Shown piece after piece: positions 27,131 to 35,862 of a stretch of 47,323 bases of DNA; position 1 is the stretch's first letter, and each line of letters begins with the position of its first letter. The position numbers were made by a program, and so were the translations under genes. Source of the DNA: an uncultured Alphaproteobacteria bacterium (GTDB lineage: Bacteria; Pseudomonadota; Alphaproteobacteria; Rhodobacterales; Rhodobacteraceae); the NCBI GenBank assembly GCA_902584635.1, contig CACIAQ010000010.1, positions 1-47,323 of the forward strand. Direction: 5' to 3'. Below the pieces are notes generated by a model. The model saw nothing but the letters and a program-made list of their open reading frames with translations, made no database searches and was not told where the DNA came from.

Positions 27131-27451
27131 TTAGTTAACTGAAAGCTCAGTAGATGTAATTTCCGAGTCATAATTATAAACAAAAATTCCAGAAAAATTG
27201 GTCTCCTTGTAAACAAAGGTATCTTTTAGCTCTCTAAAAAACCCTGTTGAATGCTCTTCAAATTTTTTTAAATCGCCTCCAGTTTCAAACTTTAGTGATA
27301 TAGAAACACTTCCGCATTGACCGATCGAAATATTCAATGATCTAATATTGAAAGCTACTATTTTTTTCCCAAGGTTTTCAGAGCAAAAAGTAGCTGCAAC
27401 CTTTGCTTCGCTGAGGCCAGGAAATTTTAAATTGTATACTTTTGCATACAT
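27131..27451 (-). CDS. Hypothetical protein downstream of GAF gene
   Basis: A 106-aa protein that I do not recognise. It has alternating hydrophobic residues suggesting a small alpha/beta fold (YNLKFPGLSEAKVAATF, FNIRSLNISIGQ, VSISLKFE) and no signal or membrane helix. It starts 4 bp after the GAF gene stop (27456), on the same strand, so it is almost certainly co-transcribed. It may be a sensory partner or small-ligand protein (weak resemblance to ferredoxin-like folds). Codon use is like its neighbours. Confidence 0.65.
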   Translation of the reverse strand: MYAKVYNLKFPGLSEAKVAATFCSENLGKKIVAFNIRSLNISIGQCGSVSISLKFETGGDLKKFEEHSTGFFRELKDTFVYKETNFSGIFVYNYDSEITSTELSVN

Positions 27452-27455
27452 TGTT

Positions 27456-28277
27456 CTAGTTCAACTCCTTCATCATTTCGTCTATCATTACGCTCGCATC
27501 ATCACCAGTTATTTTCACCTTTTTCATCAGTCTTGCCTCAAGCCGCATTTCCCTCTGTAACTCAATACCTTCAGCAGTAATTTTAATATCTCCTGTGGCA
27601 TTTAGTTCACAAAGGCCAGCCTCAGCAAGAACTGCTATTTTAGAATCAGCTTGTTTCAGTCCAGCTGATAACGACACAAAACATTCAAAATCATCAATGC
27701 TTAAGGACTCATTGAACTTTTTGAACTTTGTAATAGCTTCTAGCATGTTTTGCGATGTCATTTGCTTCTGTTCAGTTTTTACATCTAACAGATGAGCAAT
27801 ACTACTACTGATTTTTTTCACAAGCTGGACTTGACCCTCGTTTAACGATCTTGGCCCACTTCTATCGAACATACAAAGTGTTCCTAGTGCATAATTGTCT
27901 TTGTTTACGACAGGAAATCCAGCGTATCCCCAAGATTCGGCCTTTGGATGCGATTTCCAAACAGGGTCTTTAGATATATCATGCATTAACAATGGTTCAG
28001 TGTCTAACAAAACGAACGAGCAAATATTGTGCTCTGTACGTAAGTTTTTGCTACCAGGTTTCCACTCTTCAGTTTTTCTCCCAGTCATTGCGATAGCACA
28101 CTGCATTTCACCATCGTACAGGCTGAAAGTTGCGTCTGTAAAACCTGTTATGTCTTTTGCCAAATCACAATATACCTGAAATAAATCTGGATTTGGGCTT
28201 TCGATCAAACCCGTTTTTACAACTGCCTTTGCTCGCTGTTCTTCATTTGCGGGTCTTGGCGCTAATCCTACTGACAT
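27456..28277 (-). CDS. GAF-domain sensor protein
   Basis: A 273-aa protein with an N-terminal GAF domain (about residues 25-165): FTDATFSLYDGEMQCAIA, then NICSFVLLDTEPLLMHDISK and the WGYAGFPVV...LGTLCMFD core, a form common in phytochrome-like and redox-sensing GAFs. The remaining C-terminal half (about 166-273) is helical and lacks kinase, GGDEF or HTH motifs. This suggests a soluble ligand/redox binding protein working with the adjacent 106-aa protein. An AGAGGAGA site lies before the ATG. It diverges from the DUF1330 gene across 128 bp. Confidence 0.8.
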   Translation of the reverse strand: MSVGLAPRPANEEQRAKAVVKTGLIESPNPDLFQVYCDLAKDITGFTDATFSLYDGEMQCAIAMTGRKTEEWKPGSKNLRTEHNICSFVLLDTEPLLMHDISKDPVWKSHPKAESWGYAGFPVVNKDNYALGTLCMFDRSGPRSLNEGQVQLVKKISSSIAHLLDVKTEQKQMTSQNMLEAITKFKKFNESLSIDDFECFVSLSAGLKQADSKIAVLAEAGLCELNATGDIKITAEGIELQREMRLEARLMKKVKITGDDASVMIDEMMKELN

Positions 28278-28405
28278 TGTTCTCTCCTCTGTAACAATAT
28301 TGATTGTAAACTAAAAAAATGTTTGTTCAACTTTATCTTAAAGTATTAGTATACAAAGTTCGATATTGTTCTTAAATTTAAACAAATAATTTTTAAGAGG
28401 ATAAA

Positions 28406-28702
28406 ATGTCAAAAAAAATCTATCAAGTAGTTATCTATAAATCAATTTCTGACGAAGAAAAGTTGGCAAAATACGCGGCTTTGGCAGGTCCAGCAATTAA
28501 AGGGGCTGGGGGCAAGTTTCTTGCTAGAGGAATTCCTGTTATGACAAAAGAAAGTGGTGAAAAAACGCGAACAGTTGTTTTGGAGTGGGAAAGCTTAGAA
28601 CAAGCAGAAAATGGCTATAATAGCGAAGGATACAAAGAAGCACTGAGCGCTTTGGACGGGGCAGCCATTCGTGAATTTAGGTATGTCGAGGCGGCAGAGT
28701 AG
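28406..28702 (+). CDS. DUF1330-family protein
   Basis: A 98-aa dimeric alpha/beta (ferredoxin-like) protein of the DUF1330 family. Seen: KIYQVVIYKSISDEEKL, the AGGKFLARG turn, a VLEWESLEQAENGYNSEGY block and REFRYVEAAE at the end. Members occur widely in alphaproteobacteria; the function is not established (dimeric alpha/beta barrels often bind heme or small organics). AAGAGG precedes the ATG. A 43-bp gap leads to the MATE gene in the same direction; a shared promoter is possible. Confidence 0.88.
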   Translation: MSKKIYQVVIYKSISDEEKLAKYAALAGPAIKGAGGKFLARGIPVMTKESGEKTRTVVLEWESLEQAENGYNSEGYKEALSALDGAAIREFRYVEAAE

Positions 28703-28745
28703 GTCATTTTCTTAATCAATTTAATAATACAATTGTGATACGCAA

Positions 28746-30104
28746 TTGAGAGAACATCTACTATCAACTTTTAAGCTTTCTTTACCATTGATCATTGCAC
28801 AAATAGCTCAGTTAGGTTTAGGGCTAACAGACGTTGCGATGATTGGTTGGTATGGGACGATTGAATTAGCTGCCTTAACTCTTGGACATACATGCCTTTT
28901 CTTTATCTATATAACTCTTACTGGTTTTTCACTAGCTGTTATTACAAATGTATCAAGAGCTTTTGGCAAGGAAGATGTGGAAGCCCTTAGAATTAATTTC
29001 AGAATGGGTCTATGGTTAGTTTTTGCCTTTTCCCTGTTTGGTTTGGCTTTAGTGAGCAACACTTCAGCATTTCTTACATTTTTAGAACAGGATGAATACA
29101 TTGTTGAAATAGTATCTGAATATATTCAAATAGTTCAGTGGATGATGCCATTTTTACTACTAACGTATGTAATAAAGGCATTTTTGATATCGGTGAAAAA
29201 GCAGCAAGTTGTGCTTGCCATTTCTATCTTGGGCTTAATCACGAACTTTATATTCAATTATCTTTTTATCTTTGGCAACTTTGGATTCCCGGAATTAGGG
29301 ATTACTGGAGTCGGGTGTTCTTCACTTTTAACCAGTATTTGCATGATGCTTTCTGGGCTATTTTACATTCATCTTTCTGATTTGAAAGAAAAGCAAATCT
29401 TTAAAGATTTTTTTATTTTCGATGCCGAAATTTTTAAAAATCTTTTCAAACTTGGTTGGCCGATATGTTTGACAATTATGGCCGAAAGTGGAATGTTTTC
29501 ATTTGCCTCTATTTTGATGGGTTGGATTGGTGACGTGGAGTTGGCGGCCCACGGTATTTCCATAACGGTATTCGCACTTTTTTTCATGATACCGCTGGGA
29601 GTCTCTCAAGCCGGTACGGTCATTATTGCCAAAACAATAGGAGCCAATGAGTTTAGCAAGCTGGACCAAGCAGCTTCCTCTGTCTATTTTCTTGGCCTTG
29701 GGTGGGCACTTCTAAATACCTTCCTAATAATATTTTTTGGTGATTTTATAATCTCTTTATTTTTGAATAGTAATGATTTAAATGTGGATATAGTCGCGTT
29801 TTATGCAGGAATTTTTCTCTTCGTTGGCTGTTTTTTCCATTTAGCCGACAGTGGACAAATACTTTTCGCTGCACTCTTGAGAGGCTTCTCAGATACAAAG
29901 AAACCTTTCATAATTTCTTTTTTTTCTTATTGGACTATAGGTATCCCTACTGCATATTTTCTTTCTCAAAAAACTACCTTAGCCGGCTCAGGAGTTTATT
30001 ACGGCATTGGACTGGGCTTATTGGTTTGTTCCATCCTTCTTTTTTTTAGATTTGTTAAAATTAAGAGTGAAAAAAAATCTACTTTGGAACGCTTAAAGAT
30101 TTGA
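28746..30104 (+). CDS. MATE-family efflux transporter
   Basis: A 452-aa inner-membrane exporter with 12 predicted helices. Typical MATE features: QLGLGLTDVAMIGWYGT early, PLIIAQIAQL, the central AAHGISITVFALFFMIPLGVS loop and a C-terminal LLRGFSDTKKPFIISF. Two homologous halves of about 220 residues are evident. It would expel cationic drugs or metabolites using Na+ or H+. The start is TTG at 28746: no ATG, GTG or other TTG is available in frame after the upstream stop (28725), and the N-terminus EHLLSTFKLSLPLIIA aligns as expected. No clear ribosome site is visible, so initiation may be weak. Confidence 0.9.
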   Translation: MREHLLSTFKLSLPLIIAQIAQLGLGLTDVAMIGWYGTIELAALTLGHTCLFFIYITLTGFSLAVITNVSRAFGKEDVEALRINFRMGLWLVFAFSLFGLALVSNTSAFLTFLEQDEYIVEIVSEYIQIVQWMMPFLLLTYVIKAFLISVKKQQVVLAISILGLITNFIFNYLFIFGNFGFPELGITGVGCSSLLTSICMMLSGLFYIHLSDLKEKQIFKDFFIFDAEIFKNLFKLGWPICLTIMAESGMFSFASILMGWIGDVELAAHGISITVFALFFMIPLGVSQAGTVIIAKTIGANEFSKLDQAASSVYFLGLGWALLNTFLIIFFGDFIISLFLNSNDLNVDIVAFYAGIFLFVGCFFHLADSGQILFAALLRGFSDTKKPFIISFFSYWTIGIPTAYFLSQKTTLAGSGVYYGIGLGLLVCSILLFFRFVKIKSEKKSTLERLKI

Positions 30105-30196
30105 TACTTCTCACACTTAATTATAAAAATGTATTCTAAGTTCGTGACTTTGAGAGAAAAAAGATTAATGTATAAGGTGTAACTTAAGGACTTACC

Positions 30197-32032
30197 ATGC
30201 CAGAGAACGTTGTTCAATTAAATAAATCTTCTCAGCAAGACATCGACAGAAAAATCGCAGTAATTTTTGTTACCGACGTTGTTGGTTTCAGCAAATCTAT
30301 GGAAGTAAATGAAGAAGAAACCTTACGTAGCTTGAGAGCTTGCCAGGAAATCTTAGATAAACTTTTCGAAGAACATGGTGGAAGAATTTTTAATACGGCA
30401 GGAGATTCTGTATTAGCTGAATTTCAGAGTGCTGTCTCTGCTGTGGTTTGTGCAAATGAATTTCAAAAATTGATTAAGGAGAGAAATAAGTCAGTTTCTG
30501 AAGAATCCCAAATGAGCTTTCGGATAGGTTTGAATATGGGTGATGTAATAATTGAAGGAGATAATCTTTACGGTGATGGTGTAAATGTAGCCGCGAGACT
30601 TGAGGCGCTCTCACAAGCCAATGGGATATGCGTATCAAAAAGCATAGTTGACTTTGTAAATAAAAAAACAGAACTGATATTTAATGATCTTGGGGAACAA
30701 AAAGTAAAAAACACTGAGGTCCATGCCTATGATATTGCAGATCCCGACCTGCAAGTTAGAGAAAAGAATGACAAAAAACTTGCAGAGGCTGCAGCTGAAA
30801 AAATTACAAAAACTAGTAAAGCACCTTCAGTTGCAGTTCTTCCCTTTTTAAATCTAAGCAATGATCCTGAGCAAGAATTTTTTGTTGATGGCATTACTGA
30901 AGATATTATTTCGTATTTATCTAAACTAAAGACATTCCCAATTGTATCCATAAACTCAGTAATCCCTTATAAAGACACAAAAGAGCCCACTCAAAAAATA
31001 GCTTCTGAGTTAGGTGTAAGTTATTTGGTTCAAGGCAGTATTAGAAAAGGAGGCAATAAAGTTAGGATAATGGCAAAGCTTACGGATGCCGTCGAAGATA
31101 CACAAATTTGGTCACAAACATGGGATCGATCATTAGATGACATATTTGACGTTCAGGATGAAGTTTCACAAAAATCCGCAGCGTTAATTAGTCCAGCAGT
31201 TATTACCAACGAAAGGAAAAAGTTAACTGATCGTGAGATGAATGCTCTCAGCAGTTGGGATGAGTACTTGCAAGCTGTTAACTCTTATGCACTTATGAAT
31301 GCAGCAAAAACAACTGAAGAAAAACTACTTCATATAACTAAATCGATCGAGCATGGAGAGAAAGCGACTGCATTAGATCCAAATCACAGTTCTGCATTCA
31401 ACTTGTTAGCCCAAGCTCATAATTTTCTTATTTTTGAATCGTCAGTTCAGGATAAAAGATCAGAAAACGAAAAAAAATTTAGGGAATTTACTGAAAAAGC
31501 ATTTCAGCTAGATCCCAAAAATCCCGACTCAATAATGAATATGGGTTTTATGGCGTTTTTTGACGAGGATAAGAATAGATTTACAGACTATGTAAACAAA
31601 GCTTTAGAGGTTAACCCGCATCATTCTCGATCTTTAATGGCCAAAGGGATGAACTTATTAGAAGAGGGCAAAGACTTTAATGCAGCAATTGACGCCTTTA
31701 CTAGAGCAGCTGAAGTTGACCCGCTAGGTGAAGATTATGGAGAGACTGTTATATTTTTCTGTCATCTTGGTAATGGTGATTGGGAAAGTGCCAATCAGTC
31801 TTTAGATCGGGAGATGAGGGAAAATAATCATAGTAGATATTTTGGTTTTAAAGCAGCTGTGTTAGCTCATCAAGGTAAGGTTTCGGAAAGTAAAGAATGG
31901 CTATTAAAATATCAAAAAGAACGCCCCGAAATAAAAACAATGGACGACTATAAAAGTGTGGCTCCCGATTTAAACAACGAAATAAAAGAATTAATGATTG
32001 AAGGCATGCGACTTGCTGGTTTGCCCGAGTAG
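30197..32032 (+). CDS. Class III adenylate/guanylate cyclase with TolB-like and TPR parts
   Basis: A 611-aa soluble protein in three parts. Residues about 20-160 form a class III nucleotide cyclase with the two metal aspartates Asp27 (FVTDVVG) and Asp70 (NTAGDS) and the NVAAR motif (Asn130, Arg134). Residues about 205-330 match the TolB-N-like segment usual in this group (SVAVLPFLNLSNDPEQEFF). The rest (about 345-600) carries TPR-like helices (for example AFNLLAQAHN, PKNPDSIMNMGFMAF, PHHSRSLMAKGMNLL). The usual GR-x-KTTGDG reads RIFNTAGDS here, a change common in this subgroup. A signal-transducing cAMP/cGMP synthase is inferred; ligand unknown. AAGGA precedes the ATG. Confidence 0.88.
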   Translation: MPENVVQLNKSSQQDIDRKIAVIFVTDVVGFSKSMEVNEEETLRSLRACQEILDKLFEEHGGRIFNTAGDSVLAEFQSAVSAVVCANEFQKLIKERNKSVSEESQMSFRIGLNMGDVIIEGDNLYGDGVNVAARLEALSQANGICVSKSIVDFVNKKTELIFNDLGEQKVKNTEVHAYDIADPDLQVREKNDKKLAEAAAEKITKTSKAPSVAVLPFLNLSNDPEQEFFVDGITEDIISYLSKLKTFPIVSINSVIPYKDTKEPTQKIASELGVSYLVQGSIRKGGNKVRIMAKLTDAVEDTQIWSQTWDRSLDDIFDVQDEVSQKSAALISPAVITNERKKLTDREMNALSSWDEYLQAVNSYALMNAAKTTEEKLLHITKSIEHGEKATALDPNHSSAFNLLAQAHNFLIFESSVQDKRSENEKKFREFTEKAFQLDPKNPDSIMNMGFMAFFDEDKNRFTDYVNKALEVNPHHSRSLMAKGMNLLEEGKDFNAAIDAFTRAAEVDPLGEDYGETVIFFCHLGNGDWESANQSLDREMRENNHSRYFGFKAAVLAHQGKVSESKEWLLKYQKERPEIKTMDDYKSVAPDLNNEIKELMIEGMRLAGLPE

Positions 32033-32041
32033 CTTTTTCAA

Positions 32042-32680
32042 TTATTTTTCCTGTACTACTACCGAATTACATATTTTTGCGATGATATTTTTGGAAAAAG
32101 AAGAAAAATCGCTTAATACTTCGTCTACATACTGTTGATCGACTTCGAAGTCTAACCAAAAAGTTAAAATAGCATCCCAATAAGGATTTTTATCGCCCTT
32201 GTAGCCCGCTATTTTTGGCAAACTTACTTTCATCCTATTAAGATTTTTTTTTGAGTAGTGAGATGCCTTATCAACTAAATCATTTCTAAAATCTATTAAT
32301 TCAACATTACTAGATTTATTCATAAAAATTATAAGCTTATGGTCTGAAACATCACCTTCAAAAGTTATTATATCCTCGGCAATGATTAACCTTACAGAAC
32401 TGCCATCTATAAAGATTTTTTCATCATTTTGGATATCTTTATATTCTTTAGTGGCAGCTAAAGAACGCATTGCATTTGTGTCATCAAACCAAATTTCTGC
32501 AATACCATCGATAGTATCTTCAAAAGTCAATTTGTCATTATAGATTGGATGAGATTGAACATAGGTTCCCACTAGTGGAGATCTAGTAACAATTTCAGCA
32601 TGTTCATTTTTCCAGTAATTCTGGAACTTTTCATATGTTAGGTCTTGTTTTTTCTTAATAATTGTAATTGCGTTAATCAT
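32042..32680 (-). CDS. EthD-domain protein (two EthD-like halves)
   Basis: A 212-aa protein with two ferredoxin-like repeats. The first (about 1-100) has the EthD pattern ITIIKKKQDLTYEKFQNYW, followed by NEHAEIV, SHPIYNDKL and IAEIWFDD; the second (about 110-205) is more divergent (IIFMNKSSNVELIDFR). EthD family members form dimeric barrels that assist degradation of small organics. It overlaps the upstream AhpD-like gene by 8 bp, implying coupling. It is the last gene of the SBP-led leftward transcript and converges with the cyclase gene 9 bp away. Confidence 0.82.
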   Translation of the reverse strand: MINAITIIKKKQDLTYEKFQNYWKNEHAEIVTRSPLVGTYVQSHPIYNDKLTFEDTIDGIAEIWFDDTNAMRSLAATKEYKDIQNDEKIFIDGSSVRLIIAEDIITFEGDVSDHKLIIFMNKSSNVELIDFRNDLVDKASHYSKKNLNRMKVSLPKIAGYKGDKNPYWDAILTFWLDFEVDQQYVDEVLSDFSSFSKNIIAKICNSVVVQEK

Positions 32681-33251
32681 CTTTGTAATATCCTATAATG
32701 TCACCTTCATTGGTAACCCCTAGCCCATTTATACTTCTATTCACATAGTTAAAATAACAAATGATCTGATTAGCTTCTAATATCTGCCCATCATCTAGAC
32801 CCGCATTTCTTAAATTATCCACATCAGCTCTTTTTATATCGCTCGGTCTTAGAGTCAGTTTTTCTGCGTATTGCATCAAAGCAAGTTCAACTCCTGTGAA
32901 ACAATCTTGTGGTTTTCTTTTTTTCAATGAAAAATAGATCTTATTGCTCTTTTCTTTATCATGAATTAAAAATTCAGCGTTTTTCCAATGATTTAGAAGC
33001 GAATATTCACATGAATTTAAAATAGATACATATGAGCTGATAGTTTCTTGTAACCATTCAGGCAATGTATTTGTATCATCGTGCAAACAGCTTTTATAAA
33101 GCGCCATATGGCCTTTCATAGTATTAGGTCTTAATGAGTGAACCCTTAGAACATTATCAACTGTTCCATGAGGGGTTCTTGCTTCATCCAATGCCTGTTT
33201 AAGTTCAGTGTCAGCCATTTCATCAGAAAGCATCTTAATCCAAGAGGACAT
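32673..33251 (-). CDS. AhpD-like/CMD-fold protein lacking the second redox cysteine
   Basis: A 192-aa protein of the alkylhydroperoxidase-D-like (peroxidase-related) type. The fold pattern is visible in LQETISSYVSILNSCEYSLLNHW, where the usual C-x-Y-C-x-x-x-H becomes Cys81-E-Y-Ser84 with His88. So the resolving cysteine is Ser and a conventional disulfide mechanism cannot operate. The N-terminus (ADTELKQALDEARTPHGTVDNVLRVHSLRP) is typical of this group. Its stop overlaps the EthD gene. It sits 55 bp after the solute-binding protein, separated by a strong hairpin. Function is unknown; a carboxymuconolactone-decarboxylase-like or non-redox role is possible. Confidence 0.8.
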   Translation of the reverse strand: MSSWIKMLSDEMADTELKQALDEARTPHGTVDNVLRVHSLRPNTMKGHMALYKSCLHDDTNTLPEWLQETISSYVSILNSCEYSLLNHWKNAEFLIHDKEKSNKIYFSLKKRKPQDCFTGVELALMQYAEKLTLRPSDIKRADVDNLRNAGLDDGQILEANQIICYFNYVNRSINGLGVTNEGDIIGYYKDD

Positions 33252-33271
33252 TTTAAAAAGCTCCGTTTATA

Positions 33272-33294
33272 GAAGGGCGGCGGTACCGCCCTTC
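33272..33294 (-). terminator. Strong hairpin between SBP and AhpD-like genes (attenuator or mRNA stabiliser)
   Basis: GAAGGGCGG at 33272-33280 and CCGCCCTTC at 33286-33294 form a 9-bp GC-rich stem with a 5-nt loop, standing out in AT-rich DNA. On the minus strand it follows the SBP stop (33307) by about 12 bp. No T-run follows immediately, so a partial terminator or RNA-stabilising hairpin, as found after binding-protein genes, is more likely than a full terminator. Confidence 0.65.
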
Positions 33295-33306
33295 ACAAAA
33301 ATCAGA

Positions 33307-34080
33307 CTACAGGCCCCACTTTTCAGCAGTTTTCTTAAAAAAGCCTTTTGCCTTCTTTATTTCTATCCAGTGGTTAACAAAATTAATCCACACTTGGTCA
33401 TTTTGAGGAAGCAACATAGCAAGTGGAGTTGGTGAACGCGGTGCATCTATACTAATTTCTTTAACATTTGAATACTTTGCCTTAAGAGTAGAGCCTTCCA
33501 AGTTAGATGTAACGAACACATCTGCTCTACCTGCTAATACTTCCTGATACCCTCTAGCAGGAGCCTCAACGCTTTTGATGCTGGCATTTGGAAACCAACC
33601 CTTAACTAAGGGCTCCATAGCGGTTCCAAGAGTGGTGGCAACCTTTACTCCATCTTTATTGATGGAGTCCCAACCATTAAACTGTCCTTCTTTATCAGAT
33701 GTAGTAAAAGGTTTGAAGTTAACAGCCATGTAACTTTCAGAAAAACCTGCGGCTTTCATTCTTGAAGGTTTAATAGACGCTGATCCTGTTATATGGTATT
33801 TCGCTGCGACTACGCCGTTTACTATTGTCTTCCAGTCTGTTGGGACAAATTCGATTTCTACTCCTAGGTCATTTGCTAACTCGGTCATTATGTCAATGTC
33901 ATAACCTTTGTATTTATTAGTCGCTGGATCCCTAACCGTGAATGGGTTAAAATCGCCTGTGGTCCCTGCTTTTAGTTTACCGCTACTTAATATTTGGTTA
34001 AGCGCTGACTCCGCACCTACGCTACCAACGACAAGAACCATGCTCATCAGTGTAATAAAAATAATTCTTAAAAATTTCAT
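33307..34080 (-). CDS. ABC transporter solute-binding protein, amino-acid type (SBP_bac_3)
   Basis: A 257-aa periplasmic protein with a signal peptide (core about 5-19, cleavage probably after GSVGA at 23). The SBP_bac_3 pattern runs through: LKAGTTGDFNPFTVRDP, KGYDIDIMTELANDLGVEIEFVPTDW, ITGSASIKPSRMKAAGFSESY and the C-terminal WIEIKKAKGFFKKTAEKWG. The ligand would be an amino acid or close relative. RMKAAGFSE replaces the common R-x-x-x-VDFS-PY. It has an AGGGAG site. It diverges from the matching ATPase and permease genes by 181 bp and leads the leftward transcript with AhpD-like and EthD genes. Confidence 0.92.
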   Translation of the reverse strand: MKFLRIIFITLMSMVLVVGSVGAESALNQILSSGKLKAGTTGDFNPFTVRDPATNKYKGYDIDIMTELANDLGVEIEFVPTDWKTIVNGVVAAKYHITGSASIKPSRMKAAGFSESYMAVNFKPFTTSDKEGQFNGWDSINKDGVKVATTLGTAMEPLVKGWFPNASIKSVEAPARGYQEVLAGRADVFVTSNLEGSTLKAKYSNVKEISIDAPRSPTPLAMLLPQNDQVWINFVNHWIEIKKAKGFFKKTAEKWGL

Positions 34081-34261
34081 AAAAATCTCCCTAAGGTATT
34101 AAAACCAATATTTTTAGTTTATAAAAACAACTTTTTTTAACAATAACACTATAAGTACAACCGAGAAATATGCAACTAAGAACAAGGAGTTGCTTTAAGT
34201 ATTGTCATGCGGTTAAGCTAATTAAGGCAAAACGCAAGATTTACACAGAAGCGAGCATAAA

Positions 34262-35002
34262 TTGGAAAATACATTTGCAGTCGAAATAAAAGGACTATCA
34301 AAATCATTTAAAGACTTTAAAGCCCTCGATACCATAGACCTTAATATTAAGCATGGTGAAAAAGTTGTTATTTGTGGCCCCTCAGGATCAGGTAAATCTA
34401 CGCTTATAAGATGCATTAATGGCCTTGAAGACTTTGATGAGGGCAAAATATCAATATCAGGCAACTCTCAAAATCCTACAAAAGAAAGTTTTGTTTCTGA
34501 TTTTCATATAGGAATGGTTTTTCAACAATTTAATTTGTTCCCTCACCTCTCAGTAATTGAAAACTTAAAACTAGGGCCAATGAAGTCACTAGGATTATCA
34601 GAAAAGGATGCAGAGAATCGTGCAAGAAAACTTTTGGAAAGAGTAAAAATACCAGAACAAGCATTAAAAAAGCCAAATCAGCTATCGGGAGGCCAGCAAC
34701 AGAGAGTTGCGATTGCCCGCGCGCTTTGCATGGAGCCAAAACTTATGCTATTCGACGAACCAACATCTGCTCTGGATCCAGAGATGATTTCAGAGGTCTT
34801 AGAAGTAATAGTCGATTTAGCCCGAGAAGGAATGACTATGGTTGTTGTTACCCATGAAATGGGCTTTGCTAAAAAAGTTGCCGATCGAATAATATTCATG
34901 GATGGTGGATCAATTGTTGAGCAGAACAGCCCAGGAATGTTTTTTAAAAAACCCCAAACTGCAAGATGCAAAAAATTTCTTGAACAAATACTACACCACT
35001 GA
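34262..35002 (+). CDS. Amino-acid ABC transporter ATP-binding protein
   Basis: A 246-aa ABC ATPase of the polar amino-acid uptake (GlnQ/HisP) group. Walker [14 protein letters not shown] (about 39-51), Q-loop [13 protein letters not shown], signature [15 protein letters not shown], Walker [15 protein letters not shown] and the H-loop VVTHEMGFA are all intact. The start is a TTG at 34262; no in-frame ATG precedes the first beta strand and only a weak GAAGCGAG lies before it. It is 7 bp upstream of the permease gene and diverges from the binding protein. Confidence 0.93.
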   Translation: MENTFAVEIKGLSKSFKDFKALDTIDLNIKHGEKVVICGPSGSGKSTLIRCINGLEDFDEGKISISGNSQNPTKESFVSDFHIGMVFQQFNLFPHLSVIENLKLGPMKSLGLSEKDAENRARKLLERVKIPEQALKKPNQLSGGQQQRVAIARALCMEPKLMLFDEPTSALDPEMISEVLEVIVDLAREGMTMVVVTHEMGFAKKVADRIIFMDGGSIVEQNSPGMFFKKPQTARCKKFLEQILHH

Positions 35003-35009
35003 TTTAACA

Positions 35010-35780
35010 ATGTTTCGTATCTTAATATTATTTTTACTTTTTTTTACTTTAAACAGCTGCTCGTCGCCCGAAGGCACTTGGGGGTGGTATGTAATTGACC
35101 CTTCTACTAAAGCTGGGTGGACAAATATAAAATTTTTGGTTGGAGGGTTTTACTCAACAATACTTTTATCAATAATTGCTGCCTTTTTATCAATTTTTAT
35201 AGGCCTTGTTGTAGCATTGCCAGCAATGTCCGACAATAAACTGCTAAAACTATTCAACAGAGTCTATGTAGAATTTATTAGGTCTATTCCTTTGTTACCA
35301 ATGTTGTTCTGGGTGTTTTATGGACTTCCTGTCATTTTAAAGTCAATTGGCATAGATGCAAATATCGATGCTTTCTGGGGAGCAATTATCACGTTAGCAA
35401 TTTCGGATAGTGCATTCACTGCAGAAATTTATAGGGCTGGCATACAATCCATTTCTAAAGGACAAACTGAAGCCGCAAAGACTATTGGCCTAAACTACTA
35501 CCAAACCATGAGATATGTGATCATGCCCCAAGCATTGAGAAGGATTTTACCGCCTCTGGCAAACCAATTCATCTATATTGTAAAAATGTCTGCATTCGCT
35601 TCAGTTATTGGGATGCAAGAGTTAACAAGAAGAGCAAACGAGATAGTTGTAACAGAATACCGTCCTTTAGAGATCTACACACTTTTGATTTTTGAGTATC
35701 TAATTCTAGTGTTGCTTATTAGCTTTGGGGTAAGATATTTGGAGAAAAAGCTTGGGTCCAATGAAAGCGCCAACAGCTAA
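35010..35780 (+). CDS. Amino-acid ABC transporter permease with lipobox-like N-terminus
   Basis: A 256-aa inner-membrane permease of the His/Glu/Gln family. The EAA loop is TEAAKTIGLNYYQTMRYVIMPQA, with the HisM-type core RSIPLLPMLFW ahead of it, and about five helices. I place the start at ATG 35010, 7 bp after the ATPase stop; the longer frame from 34902 lies inside the ATPase gene. The N-terminus is odd: a hydrophobic stretch followed by LNSC-SS reads like a lipoprotein signal, then WGWYVIDPSTKAGW before the first permease helix. Whether Cys17 is lipidated is unknown. The family normally begins in the cytoplasm without such a segment. Confidence 0.9.
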   Translation: MFRILILFLLFFTLNSCSSPEGTWGWYVIDPSTKAGWTNIKFLVGGFYSTILLSIIAAFLSIFIGLVVALPAMSDNKLLKLFNRVYVEFIRSIPLLPMLFWVFYGLPVILKSIGIDANIDAFWGAIITLAISDSAFTAEIYRAGIQSISKGQTEAAKTIGLNYYQTMRYVIMPQALRRILPPLANQFIYIVKMSAFASVIGMQELTRRANEIVVTEYRPLEIYTLLIFEYLILVLLISFGVRYLEKKLGSNESANS

Positions 35781-35862
35781 GACCATTTTGGAAATAATGA
35801 ACTATTGAATAAAATGTCAGAAAATTTAGACTCTTAGTAAAGTTAGAAAAGAAAGATAAAAT

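Noticed and set aside
34170-34289. 39-codon + strand ORF upstream of the ABC ATPase
   Set aside because: No ribosome site, composition unlike a protein, and it overlaps the ATPase start in another frame.
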